DNA from: Pseudomonas knackmussii B13 | GTDB taxonomy: Bacteria; Pseudomonadota; Gammaproteobacteria; Pseudomonadales; Pseudomonadaceae | NCBI RefSeq assembly: GCF_000689415.1 | Contig: NZ_HG322950.1 | Location: 4,409,501 to 4,473,500 of the forward strand | Length of the DNA stretch: 64,000 nucleotides | Direction: 5' to 3' | In this document: positions 8,484-16,420 of the stretch, one piece after another | Layout of the letters: every line of letters starts with the position of its first letter | How positions within the stretch are numbered: the first letter of the stretch is position 1 | Notes under the pieces: model-generated | Told to the model about the DNA's origin: nothing | The model's input: only the letters and a program-made list of their open reading frames with translations | Database searches by the model: none | Position numbers and translations under genes: made by a program

Positions 8484-8983
8484 GGAACCGACCCATCCGT
8501 TGTGTCGGCCAGGGAGGAGTGCAACTACCTCTTCCGCGGCAGGGCGATGCTGAGGAAACGACTAGTGGGAAAGTGTAATAGGGCGCTGGCCTTTTGCCGG
8601 ACAAACGCAGTTCGTCGGAATCCGCCGGCCAAGCAGCGAAAAAATGTGACTCGCCGGTTCCGACGGGGTTGCGTGGCTCGGACCGTCCTGCTTAACTCTG
8701 CCCCATGCGTGACTCACCGGTCACGCAATACTTCTAAGAAGCTCCATCCGCCCGGCACCTCCCCGCCAGGCCCTTTCGAAATACCTGCCCAGTACCCTCG
8801 CACAGCCTCCACAAGGGCTTTGCGCTTCGCTCTATTTGAAACATAAGCTGTTGAAAATAAAGAATTTATGAAGTTTCGCTGGGTGCAATGAAGTTGTCAC
8901 CTCAAAGCGTTTTCCTCTGCCTGGTAGTCCTCTGCATCCGATAGTCGGGTGCGTCCATTCGAGCTGCGTATGGAGGAAGCGAC
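8484..8983. other. Divergent intergenic region between the sensor operon and phaG
   Basis: These 500 bp contain no supported gene. Two near-identical 13-mers, GTGACTCGCCGGT (8647-8659) and GTGACTCACCGGT (8709-8721), lie 62 bp apart; the second is part of the palindrome GCGTGAC-N6-GTCACGC (8707-8726). An AT-rich stretch at about 8836-8872 with two TTGAAA hexamers (8836 and 8851) is a plausible phaG promoter region. Confidence 0.5.
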
Positions 8984-9886
8984 ATGAGGCCGGAAACCGC
9001 CGTCGTCGAGATTCTGCAACACCGGGTTTACACGGAGTTCTATGCGAACAGGGAAGCACGCCAGACCATCATCCTGGTCAACGGCTCGCTGTCGACTACC
9101 GCCTCCTTTGCGCAAACGGTGAAGTACCTGCAACCGCACTTCAACGTGGTCTGCTACGACCAGCCCTATGCGGGCGGGTCCAAGGCATTCAACGCGCCGG
9201 GCGAATTCATCACCAAGGAGTACGAAGCGCAGCTGCTGCTGGGCCTGATCGAGCACTTCCGCGCCGACGTGGTGATGTCCTTCTCGTGGGGCGGCGTGGC
9301 TGCCCTGCTGGCCCTGGCACAGCGCCCAAGCCGCATCCGCAAGGCGGTAATCAGTTCGTTCTCGCCAGTCTTCAATGCGGCCATGCTGGACTACCTGCAC
9401 CGCGGCATGGATTACCTGGCGGCGTGCGACCGGGCGAACGTGGCCAACCTGGTCAACGAGACCATCGGCCGCTACCTGCCGCAGCTGTTCAAGCGCTACA
9501 ACTTCCGCCACGTCGCCGGTCTCGACGAGCACGAGTACCTGCAGATGCACTACCACATCTGCCAGGTGTTCAAGCTCAGCACCGAGAACTACATGGAAGA
9601 CTTCGCCGCCATCGACATCCCGCTGCTGTTCCTCAATGGCGAGATGGACCTGTACACCACGCCGGGCGACGCACGGCAGTTCCAGCAACTGATCCGCGAC
9701 TGCGAGTTCCGCACCATCCGCAATGCAGGGCACTTCATCGACGTCGAGCACAAGCAGGCCTGGCAGGAAACCCAGGACGCCATGCTGGCTTTCCTGCGTC
9801 CGCAACGCCAGCCGGTCAGCCTGTCCCTGGGCAACGGCTACCACCCCAACCTGCAGGGTATCCCGGTCGCCGCCCTGGCCAGTTGA
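8984..9886 (+). CDS. phaG: PhaG, 3-hydroxyacyl-ACP thioesterase/transacylase for mcl-PHA precursors
   Basis: This 300-residue alpha/beta-hydrolase matches the PhaG pattern (MRPE...RVYTEFY, TIILVNGSLSTTASFAQTV, VVMSFSWGG, KAVISSFSPV). The nucleophile is Ser101 in SFSWGG, and the acid and histidine lie in NGEMDLYTT and AGHFIDVEH. PhaG diverts (R)-3-hydroxyacyl chains from fatty acid synthesis to medium-chain polyhydroxyalkanoate. The related RhlA makes the lipid part of rhamnolipids, but the N terminus and the LVNETIGRYLPQLFKRYNF segment fit PhaG better. No rhlB or phaC neighbours it. The ATG at 8984 follows a strong RBS, GGAGGAAG. Confidence 0.88.
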   Translation: MRPETAVVEILQHRVYTEFYANREARQTIILVNGSLSTTASFAQTVKYLQPHFNVVCYDQPYAGGSKAFNAPGEFITKEYEAQLLLGLIEHFRADVVMSFSWGGVAALLALAQRPSRIRKAVISSFSPVFNAAMLDYLHRGMDYLAACDRANVANLVNETIGRYLPQLFKRYNFRHVAGLDEHEYLQMHYHICQVFKLSTENYMEDFAAIDIPLLFLNGEMDLYTTPGDARQFQQLIRDCEFRTIRNAGHFIDVEHKQAWQETQDAMLAFLRPQRQPVSLSLGNGYHPNLQGIPVAALAS

Positions 9887-9900
9887 GCGGGCTCGTGAAG

Positions 9901-9918
9901 GCGGGAGACGCCTCCCGC
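9901..9918. terminator. Hairpin between convergent phaG and arsR-type gene
   Basis: A perfect 7-bp inverted repeat GCGGGAG and CTCCCGC with a 4-base loop lies 14 bp after the phaG stop. There is no T run on either side, so termination is only suggested. Confidence 0.4.
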
Positions 9919-9997
9919 ATCACGGCCCGTCGTTGCCGCCAGCGGATACCCAGGCCGCAGGCGCGGTAGGGCCGGCCCGCGTGCCAGCAATCCGCGC

Positions 9998-10396
9998 TCA
10001 GCGAATGATCTGCGCGAAACGCGCGCTTTCGCCGTGCCGCGCAGTGCCGTCCGACTCCTGCACGGAGCCTTCGCGAAGCTGCGGATCGCCGCACAAGGCC
10101 TCGTGGAGCGCATCGAGCATCACCTGCACACGCGCATCGGCGATGCTGTAGTAGATCGAGCGCGACTCGCGGCGAGTCTTCACCAACTGGTTCTGGCGCA
10201 GTTCGGCCAACTGCTGCGACAAGCCCGGCTGGCGCAGGCCCAGGTCGCGTTCCAGCTCGGCCACCGAACATTCGCCACGGGCGATGTGGCAGAGCAGCAG
10301 CAGGCGCGTCGGGTTGGCCAACAGGCGCAGCAGCTCGGCGGCGTCATTGGCGCGCGCCTTGAGCGCCTCCAGCTCGACGGCGGCCAGCGCTGTCAC
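9998..10396 (-). CDS. ArsR-family regulator, probable persulfide sensor (BigR/SqrR type)
   Basis: This 132-residue winged-helix protein has a recognition helix around RQPGLSQQLAELRQ. It lacks the ArsR ELCVC metal site. It has Cys36, Cys43 and Cys102; the 66-residue spacing of Cys36 and Cys102 equals that which I recall for the reactive pair of BigR (42/108) and SqrR (41/107), which form di- to tetrasulfide bridges on sensing persulfide. The GTG start at 10396 overlaps the peroxiredoxin stop (GTGA). Being next to persulfide dioxygenase and SQR-like genes, it probably represses them when sulfide is absent; the palindromes at 11122-11153 are candidate operators. Confidence 0.85.
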   Translation of the reverse strand: MTALAAVELEALKARANDAAELLRLLANPTRLLLLCHIARGECSVAELERDLGLRQPGLSQQLAELRQNQLVKTRRESRSIYYSIADARVQVMLDALHEALCGDPQLREGSVQESDGTARHGESARFAQIIR

Positions 10397-11055
10397 GGGC
10401 GTCTCCAGCGGTAGTACCAGGCCTCGTCGTCGGCCGGCTTCAACGCCAGGGCTTCGCGTGCGTCGAGGGCCACCGGCTCGAGCAGCGGTTGCTCCGGCTG
10501 CCAGCCTTCCGGGGTGGAAGCGCCGTAGCGATCGCTGGCCTGCAGCGCAGCCACCAGGCGCAACAGCTCATCGACCGAGCGACCGACGTTCATCGGGTAC
10601 CAGTTCATGGCGCGAATGATGCCTTCCGGGTCGATCACATAGCTGACGCGAGCTGTCGAGCTGTCGCTGGCATCGGCGGCGACCATGCCGTAGCCACGGG
10701 CGATGGCCATGGACGGGTCCTCGATGATCGGGAAGTCGATGGCCACGCCGAAGCGCTCGTGGATGTCCCGGATCCACGCCAGGTGCGAATAGAGGCCGTC
10801 CACCGACAGCGCGAGCAGCTCGCATCCCAGCGCATCGAAGCGCGGCTTGGCACGGGCGAAGGCGATGAACTCGCTGGTGCACACCGGCGTGAAATCCGCC
10901 GGATGGGAGAACAGCAACAGCCAACGCCCACGATAATCACTCAAGGCGACATCGCCACGGGTGGTGCGTGCGCGAAACTCCGGCGCACGGTCGTTCTGCC
11001 GCAGGGGCGGCATGGCAGGTGCGGGGCTGACGATGGGTTCCACGGTGCTCGGCAT
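10393..11055 (-). CDS. Peroxiredoxin, AhpC/TSA-Prx6 type
   Basis: This 220-residue thiol peroxidase has the peroxidatic cysteine, Cys59, in FSHPADFTPVCTSEF. The C-terminal extension after residue 160 (WYPMNVGRSVDELLRLVAALQ) is the Prx6-type dimerisation region, and there is no obvious resolving cysteine, which suggests a 1-Cys mechanism. It shares an operon with the ArsR-type sensor, whose GTG overlaps its stop. In this setting it may reduce peroxides or persulfide species arising during sulfide oxidation. The start at 11055 is followed by an alternative ATG at 11013. Confidence 0.85.
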   Translation of the reverse strand: MPSTVEPIVSPAPAMPPLRQNDRAPEFRARTTRGDVALSDYRGRWLLLFSHPADFTPVCTSEFIAFARAKPRFDALGCELLALSVDGLYSHLAWIRDIHERFGVAIDFPIIEDPSMAIARGYGMVAADASDSSTARVSYVIDPEGIIRAMNWYPMNVGRSVDELLRLVAALQASDRYGASTPEGWQPEQPLLEPVALDAREALALKPADDEAWYYRWRRP

Positions 11056-11121
11056 CCTCGAATGAACAGGCCCGCCATGCTAACGCCAGGGCTCGGTAGC
11101 GTCGATGACGGTATTTCCGAG

Positions 11122-11153
11122 ATTACAATTGCGTAATTACTTAAATAATGTAA
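11122..11153. promoter_or_regulatory. Candidate operator of the sulfide-responsive regulator
   Basis: An AT-rich island lies in the divergent promoter region of the peroxiredoxin-arsR and dioxygenase genes. It contains ATTAC-N6-GTAAT (11122-11137), the palindrome GTAATTAC (11133-11140) and TTAC-N9-GTAA (11137-11153). AT-rich palindromes of this kind are typical ArsR/BigR sites; the assignment is inferred from position and symmetry. Confidence 0.6.
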
Positions 11154-11188
11154 GCATGATTTAAGTCAATGCCGCAGGAGATGTCAGC

Positions 11189-12127
11189 ATGACGTCCGCG
11201 AACCCCGATCAGGCCCTGACCCGCGCCATCGCGCTGGTCGAAGCCACCCAGGCCGCCCCGGCCAGGCGCCCGCAGATCACCTCCTTCTTCGACGAAGCCA
11301 CCTTCACCGCCAGCCATGTGGTGCGCGACCCGTCCAGCCAGGCCTGCGCCATCATCGACAGCGTGCTCGACTTCGACGCTGCCAGCGGCCGCACCAGCAG
11401 TACCTCTGCCGACGCCGTAATGGCCTTCGTCCGCGAACACGACCTGCACGTCGAATGGCTGCTGGAGACCCACGCCCACGCCGACCATCTGTCCGCCGCG
11501 CCGCTGCTGCAGCAGGAACTGGGCGGACGCCTCGCCATCGGCGAGAAGATCACGGTGGTGCAGCAAGCCTTCGGCAAGATCTTCAACGAGGGCAGCGCCT
11601 TCGCCCGCGACGGCAGCCAGTTCGATCATCTTTACGCGGATGGCGAAAGTTTCCGTATCGGCAATCTCGAAGCCATCGCCCTGCACGTACCCGGCCACAC
11701 CCCCGCATGCATGGCCTACGTGATCGGCGACGCGGTGTTCGTCGGCGACACCCTGTTCATGCCCGACTACGGCACCGCCCGCTGCGACTTCCCCGGCGGC
11801 GACAGCGCCACCCTCTACCGCTCGGTGCAACGCCTGCTGGCGCTGCCGGACGCCACTCGCGTGCTGCTCTGCCACGACTACAAGGCGCCCGGCCGCGACC
11901 ACTACGTCTGGGAATCCAGCATCGGCGAACAGCGCTGCCACAACGTGCACATCCACGAAGGCATTGCCGAAGGCGAATTCGTCGCCATGCGCGATGCGCG
12001 CGATGCCACCCTCGCCATGCCGCGCCTGATCCTGCCCTCGGTGCAGGTGAACATGCGCGGCGGCCGCCTGCCGGAGCCGGAAGACAACGGCGTGAGCTAC
12101 CTGAAGCTGCCACTGAACCTCCTGTGA
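11189..12127 (+). CDS. Persulfide dioxygenase-like metallo-beta-lactamase-fold protein
   Basis: This 312-residue protein has the iron-binding motif THAHADH (His95, His97, Asp99, His100), His170 in PGHTPACM, Asp187 in GDTLF and His229 in CHDY. The single-iron pattern and the context match the ETHE1/Blh persulfide dioxygenases, which oxidise glutathione persulfide to sulfite. The C-terminal VNMRGGRLPEPEDNG segment is typical of the bacterial group. It begins the rightward sulfide operon, followed by the DUF442-SQR fusion and a TSUP exporter. The ATG at 11189 has CAGGAG about 9 bases upstream. Glyoxalase II is the alternative but less likely reading. Confidence 0.87.
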   Translation: MTSANPDQALTRAIALVEATQAAPARRPQITSFFDEATFTASHVVRDPSSQACAIIDSVLDFDAASGRTSSTSADAVMAFVREHDLHVEWLLETHAHADHLSAAPLLQQELGGRLAIGEKITVVQQAFGKIFNEGSAFARDGSQFDHLYADGESFRIGNLEAIALHVPGHTPACMAYVIGDAVFVGDTLFMPDYGTARCDFPGGDSATLYRSVQRLLALPDATRVLLCHDYKAPGRDHYVWESSIGEQRCHNVHIHEGIAEGEFVAMRDARDATLAMPRLILPSVQVNMRGGRLPEPEDNGVSYLKLPLNLL

Positions 12128-12205
12128 GCAGCGCGAGCGAGGCGCCGCGGCGGCCGGCGCCTCGCCCACTCCTTGCCTTGCAGCGCCGCCGCACGAGGTA
12201 ACCCC

Positions 12206-13885
12206 ATGCATCGTCTCGACCTCGACGACGGATTCGCCGTCGCCGCGCAGATTCGCCCGGAAGACATCCCGGAACTGGCCGCCGCCGGTTTCCGCACCCT
12301 GATATGCAATCGCCCCGACGGCGAAGCCGCCGATCAACCCGGTAGCGATGCCATCGCACGAGCCGCCCAAGCCCACGGCATCGACTTCGTGCACATTCCG
12401 GTCGTCAGCGGCGCCATCGACGAGGCCGCGGTCGCCGCCTTCGCCACCGCCCTGGCCGAACGACCCGGCCCGCTGCTCGCCTACTGCCGCAGCGGCATGC
12501 GCTCGGCCTCGCTATGGGCACTGAGCCAGGCCGACCGACGGCCGCTGGAGCAGATCCTCGCCGCCACCACCCGCGCCGGCTTCGATCTCTCCACCCTGCA
12601 CTGGCGCCTGCATCGCGCGGCCCGCCCGGCCAATCTTCGCGAGCCGCTCTACGACGTGGTCCTGATCGGCGCCGGCGCTGCCGGCCTGGCCACCTGCGCC
12701 AGCCTGCTCAAGCGTCGCCAGGACCTGCGCATCTGCGTGGTCGAGCCGGCTTCCGAGCACTTCTACCAGCCAGGCTGGACCATGGTCGGCGCCGGCGTCT
12801 TCACCCAGGAGCGCACCGTGCGCCCCATGGCCTCGCTGATCCCCGACTGCGTGGCCTGGGAGCGCTCCGCCGCGGCCGCCTTCGAACCGCAGCACGACCG
12901 AGTGATCCTGGCCAATGGCGATAGCCTGCGATACCGCACCCTGGTGGTCGCGCCCGGCATCAAGCTCGACTGGCAATCGATCCCCGGCCTGGCCGAGACG
13001 CTCGGGCGCAACGGGGTGACCTCCAACTACCGCTTCGACCTCGCCCCCTACACCTGGCAACTGGTACGCGGCCTGCACAGCGGCCGCGCGCTCTTCACCC
13101 AGCCGCCGATGCCGATCAAGTGCGCCGGCGCACCACAGAAGGCCATGTACCTGTCGGCCGACCACTGGCGCCGCAGCGGCCGCCTGGACGGCATCGACAT
13201 CCAGTTCCACACCGCCGGCGCCGCGCTGTTCGGCGTCGAAGCCTACGTCCCGGCACTGATGGAGTACGTCGAGCGCTACCGCGCGCAGCTCAATTTCGGC
13301 TCGACCCTGGTCGCCGTCGATGGCCCCGCGCGCACCGCGACCTTCGCTCGCACCGATGCCAACGGCCAGCGCATCGAGGAAACCCGCGAGTTCGACATGC
13401 TCCACGTCTGCCCCCCACAGACCGCGCCGGACTTCATCCGCCGCAGTCCGCTGGCCAGCGAGAGCGGCTGGATCGATGTCGATCACAACACCCTTCGCCA
13501 CCAGCGCTTCGCCAACGTCTTCGCCCTCGGCGACGTCAGCGCCGCGCCCAACGCCAAGACGGCCGCGGCGGCGCGCAAGCAGGCGCCGGTGGTGGCGGAG
13601 AACGTCCTCGCCTGCCTCGACGACCAGCCGCTGCAGGCGGCGTACGACGGCTATGGCTCCTGCCCGCTGACCGTGGAGCGCGGCAAGATCGTGCTCGCCG
13701 AGTTCGGTTATGGCGGCAAGCTGCTGCCGACCTTCCCGCGCTGGCTGATCGACGGCCGTCGTCCCTCGAGCCTCGCCTGGCACCTGAAGTCCGAGGCGCT
13801 GCCGAGCCTGTACTGGAACGCCATGCTCAAGGGCCGCGAATGGCTCTGCGCACCGGCCCGCCACACCACCGCTGCAAGCGCCTGA
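12206..13885 (+). CDS. Fusion of a rhodanese-like DUF442 (TIGR01244) domain and a sulfide:quinone oxidoreductase
   Basis: This 559-residue fusion joins two activities. Residues about 1-135 form a phosphatase-fold sulfurtransferase domain with active-site loop YCRSGMRS (Cys94). From residue about 149 follows an FAD enzyme with GAGAAG (155-160). It resembles the mitochondrial type of SQR: IKCAGAPQK with Cys306 and YGSCPL with Cys486 correspond, from recall, to the two redox cysteines of human SQOR. The expected reaction is sulfide oxidation to a persulfide, with electrons passed to quinone at the membrane; the N-terminal domain could take the sulfane sulfur. The RBS GAGG precedes the ATG at 12206, 78 bp after the dioxygenase. 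Confidence 0.88.
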   Translation: MHRLDLDDGFAVAAQIRPEDIPELAAAGFRTLICNRPDGEAADQPGSDAIARAAQAHGIDFVHIPVVSGAIDEAAVAAFATALAERPGPLLAYCRSGMRSASLWALSQADRRPLEQILAATTRAGFDLSTLHWRLHRAARPANLREPLYDVVLIGAGAAGLATCASLLKRRQDLRICVVEPASEHFYQPGWTMVGAGVFTQERTVRPMASLIPDCVAWERSAAAAFEPQHDRVILANGDSLRYRTLVVAPGIKLDWQSIPGLAETLGRNGVTSNYRFDLAPYTWQLVRGLHSGRALFTQPPMPIKCAGAPQKAMYLSADHWRRSGRLDGIDIQFHTAGAALFGVEAYVPALMEYVERYRAQLNFGSTLVAVDGPARTATFARTDANGQRIEETREFDMLHVCPPQTAPDFIRRSPLASESGWIDVDHNTLRHQRFANVFALGDVSAAPNAKTAAAARKQAPVVAENVLACLDDQPLQAAYDGYGSCPLTVERGKIVLAEFGYGGKLLPTFPRWLIDGRRPSSLAWHLKSEALPSLYWNAMLKGREWLCAPARHTTAASA

Positions 13886-13894
13886 GGAGCCGCC

Positions 13895-14689
13895 ATGCCG
13901 ACCCTGAGCTTGCTGCAGTACCTGCTCGGCGCCGCCGCCGGTTCGCTGGTCGGCTTCACCCTCGGCCTGGTCGGCGGCGGCGGCTCGATCCTCGCCGTGC
14001 CGCTGATGGTCTACCTGGTCGGGGTCGACAACCCGCACATCGCCATCGGCACCAGCGCCCTGGCGGTGGCCGCCAACGCCGCGGCGAACCTGCTCAATCA
14101 CGCCCGCCGTGGCAACGTTAAATGGCCGTGCGCATCGGTCTTCGCGGTGGTCGGGGTGATAGGCGCGTTCTTCGGCTCCAGCCTGGGCAAGGCCTTCGAC
14201 GGACAGAAGCTGCTGGTGCTGTTCTCGCTGCTGATGCTGGTGGTGGCCGCCCTCATGGTGCGCGGACGCGGCAGCGAGGGCGACGCCAGTGTCGCACTCG
14301 GCCCGGGCAACGCCCCTCGCCTGGCGGCCTTCGGAGGACTGGCCGGGGCGCTCTCGGGGTTCTTCGGCATCGGCGGCGGCTTCCTCATCGTCCCCGGACT
14401 GATGGTCGCCACGCGCATGCCGATCCTCTTCGCCGTCGGCAGCTCGCTGGTGGCGGTCACCGCCTTCGGCCTGACCACCGCGCTCAACTACGCGCGTTCC
14501 GGGCTGGTCGACTGGATGCTGGCGCTGGTGTTCATCGCAGGCGGCATCGGCGGCGGCCTGCTCGGCGCCCTGTTGGCCACGCGCCTGTCGCGCAGCCAGG
14601 GGCTGCTCAACCTGGTTTCCGCCACCATGATCGGCGCGACCGCGCTCTACATGCTCTATCGCAGCCTTGGCGCGCTTGGCGTGATCTGA
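13895..14689 (+). CDS. TSUP (TauE/SafE) family membrane exporter, probably for sulfite or related anions
   Basis: This 264-residue protein has eight hydrophobic segments. The TSUP signature is duplicated: GFTLGLVGGGGSILAVPLM near the N terminus and GALSGFFGIGGGFLIVPGL near residue 150. It follows the SQR fusion by 9 bp with RBS GAGGA, so it belongs to the sulfide operon. Because persulfide dioxygenase makes sulfite, export of sulfite or thiosulfate from the cytoplasm is the likely role; the substrate is inferred. Confidence 0.87.
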   Translation: MPTLSLLQYLLGAAAGSLVGFTLGLVGGGGSILAVPLMVYLVGVDNPHIAIGTSALAVAANAAANLLNHARRGNVKWPCASVFAVVGVIGAFFGSSLGKAFDGQKLLVLFSLLMLVVAALMVRGRGSEGDASVALGPGNAPRLAAFGGLAGALSGFFGIGGGFLIVPGLMVATRMPILFAVGSSLVAVTAFGLTTALNYARSGLVDWMLALVFIAGGIGGGLLGALLATRLSRSQGLLNLVSATMIGATALYMLYRSLGALGVI

Positions 14690-14942
14690 GTCGATCCGGC
14701 GCCCCACGCCGGCGAGCGCGCGGCGATCATCCGCGAAGCAGCGAACACAGCGCCCCATCCGGCGGTCCAACCGAGAGTGCGCTGCAGCCAAACGGACTCG
14801 CAGCAGTCATAAAACTCGCACTACTATCCAGGTAAGCCCCACCCTTCAGCGGCCGCCCTTGCGGCCCCCGGGGCAGGACACCGCCGCCGCGCGGTTGAAG
14901 TACCCAGATGCCCCAGCGGCATCCGAATACATGGAAGCTGTA

Positions 14943-16325
14943 ATGTCCCACAGACCCACCATCAATGCCTCGGTCAGCCCCAAGGGCACCCTCGAAACCC
15001 TGTCCCAGCGCGAAGTGGCGCAACTCAGCGAAGCCGGCTCGGGCAACCTCTACCAGCTCTTCCGCCAGTGCGTGCTGGCGATCCTCAACACCGGCGCTCG
15101 TATCGACAACGCCAAGACCATCCTCGACGCCTACCGCGACTTCGAGGTCCGCATCCACCAGCAGGACCGTGGCGTGCGCCTGGAACTGCTGAACGCGCCG
15201 GCCGACGCCTTCGTCGATGGCGAGATGATCGCCGGCACCCGCGAAATGCTCTTCAGCGCGCTGCGCGACATCGTCTACACCGCCAGCGAGCTGGAGAACC
15301 AGCGCGTCGACCTGAACAGCTCGGCGGGCATCACCGACTACGTCTTCCACCTGCTGCGCAACGCCCGCACCCTGCGCGCCGGCGTCGAGCCGAAGATCGT
15401 CGTGTGCTGGGGCGGCCACTCCATCAGCACCGAGGAATACAAGTACACCAAGAAGGTCGGCCACGAGCTGGGCCTGCGTAACCTCGACGTCTGCACCGGT
15501 TGCGGCCCCGGCGTGATGAAGGGCCCGATGAAGGGCGCCACCATCGGCCACGCCAAGCAGCGCCACCACGGTGGCCGCTACCTGGGCCTGACCGAGCCGG
15601 GGATCATCGCCGCCGAGGCGCCGAACCCGATCGTCAATGAACTGGTGATCCTGCCGGACATCGAGAAGCGCCTGGAAGCCTTCGTCCGCGTCGGCCACGG
15701 CATCATCATCTTCCCCGGCGGCGTGGGCACGGCCGAGGAGTTCCTCTACCTGCTGGGCATCCTCATGCACCCGGACAACCAGGAGCTGCCCTTCCCGCTG
15801 CTGCTCACTGGGCCGAAGAGCGCCGCGCCCTACTTCGAACAGCTGCATGCCTTCGTCGGCGCCACCCTCGGCGAAGCCGCGCAGCGTCGCTACCGCATCC
15901 TCATCGACGATCCGGCGGAAGTGGCGCGGGAAATGGCAAAGGGGCTCAAGGAGGTCAAGCAGTTCCGCCGCGAGCGCAACGACGCCTTCCACTTCAACTG
16001 GCTGCTGAAGATCGACGAGCGCTTCCAGCGTCCGTTCGACCCGACCCACGAGAACATGGCCGCGCTGCAGCTCACGAAAGACATACCGCCGCACAAGCTG
16101 GCCGCCAACCTGCGCCGGGCCTTCTCCGGCATAGTCGCGGGCAACGTGAAGGAGAACGGCGTGCGCCTGATCGAGGAGCACGGCCCCTACGAGATCCACG
16201 GCGACCACCAGGTGATGAAGCCGCTGGACGACCTGCTGCAGGCCTTCGTCAAGCAACACCGCATGAAGCTGCCCGGCGGCGCGGCCTACAAGCCGTGCTA
16301 CCGGGTGGTCGGCAGCGGCGCCTGA
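14943..16325 (+). CDS. ppnN: PpnN, pyrimidine/purine nucleotide 5'-monophosphate nucleosidase
   Basis: This 460-residue LOG-family protein is about the length of E. coli PpnN (YgdH, 454 residues). It contains the nucleotide-binding motif IIFPGGVGTAEEFLYLLG and the GCGPGVMKGPMKGA region, with the additional N- and C-terminal domains that distinguish PpnN from short plant-type LOG enzymes. It hydrolyses nucleoside monophosphates to base and ribose 5-phosphate and in E. coli is activated by (p)ppGpp. The ATG at 14943 follows GGAAG. An upstream in-frame ATG at 14859 gives an unlikely extension. It is transcribed alone. Confidence 0.92.
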   Translation: MSHRPTINASVSPKGTLETLSQREVAQLSEAGSGNLYQLFRQCVLAILNTGARIDNAKTILDAYRDFEVRIHQQDRGVRLELLNAPADAFVDGEMIAGTREMLFSALRDIVYTASELENQRVDLNSSAGITDYVFHLLRNARTLRAGVEPKIVVCWGGHSISTEEYKYTKKVGHELGLRNLDVCTGCGPGVMKGPMKGATIGHAKQRHHGGRYLGLTEPGIIAAEAPNPIVNELVILPDIEKRLEAFVRVGHGIIIFPGGVGTAEEFLYLLGILMHPDNQELPFPLLLTGPKSAAPYFEQLHAFVGATLGEAAQRRYRILIDDPAEVAREMAKGLKEVKQFRRERNDAFHFNWLLKIDERFQRPFDPTHENMAALQLTKDIPPHKLAANLRRAFSGIVAGNVKENGVRLIEEHGPYEIHGDHQVMKPLDDLLQAFVKQHRMKLPGGAAYKPCYRVVGSGA

Positions 16326-16420
16326 AACAGCGGGGCCGGCTCGTCCGGCCCCGCCCTTCCCCTCCCAACGGACGGCCAGCGCTACGCGGCACGCATGCCC
16401 GGTGATAGCATGCGCGCCCC

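Noticed and set aside
8984..9886. Identification of the gene as rhlA
   Set aside because: RhlA is related, but the N-terminal MRPE...RVYTEFY and several internal segments fit PhaG better, and no rhlB or quorum-sensing genes adjoin it.
11189..12127. Identification of the gene as glyoxalase II
   Set aside because: The metal-ligand pattern and the SQR/TSUP/ArsR neighbourhood favour persulfide dioxygenase.
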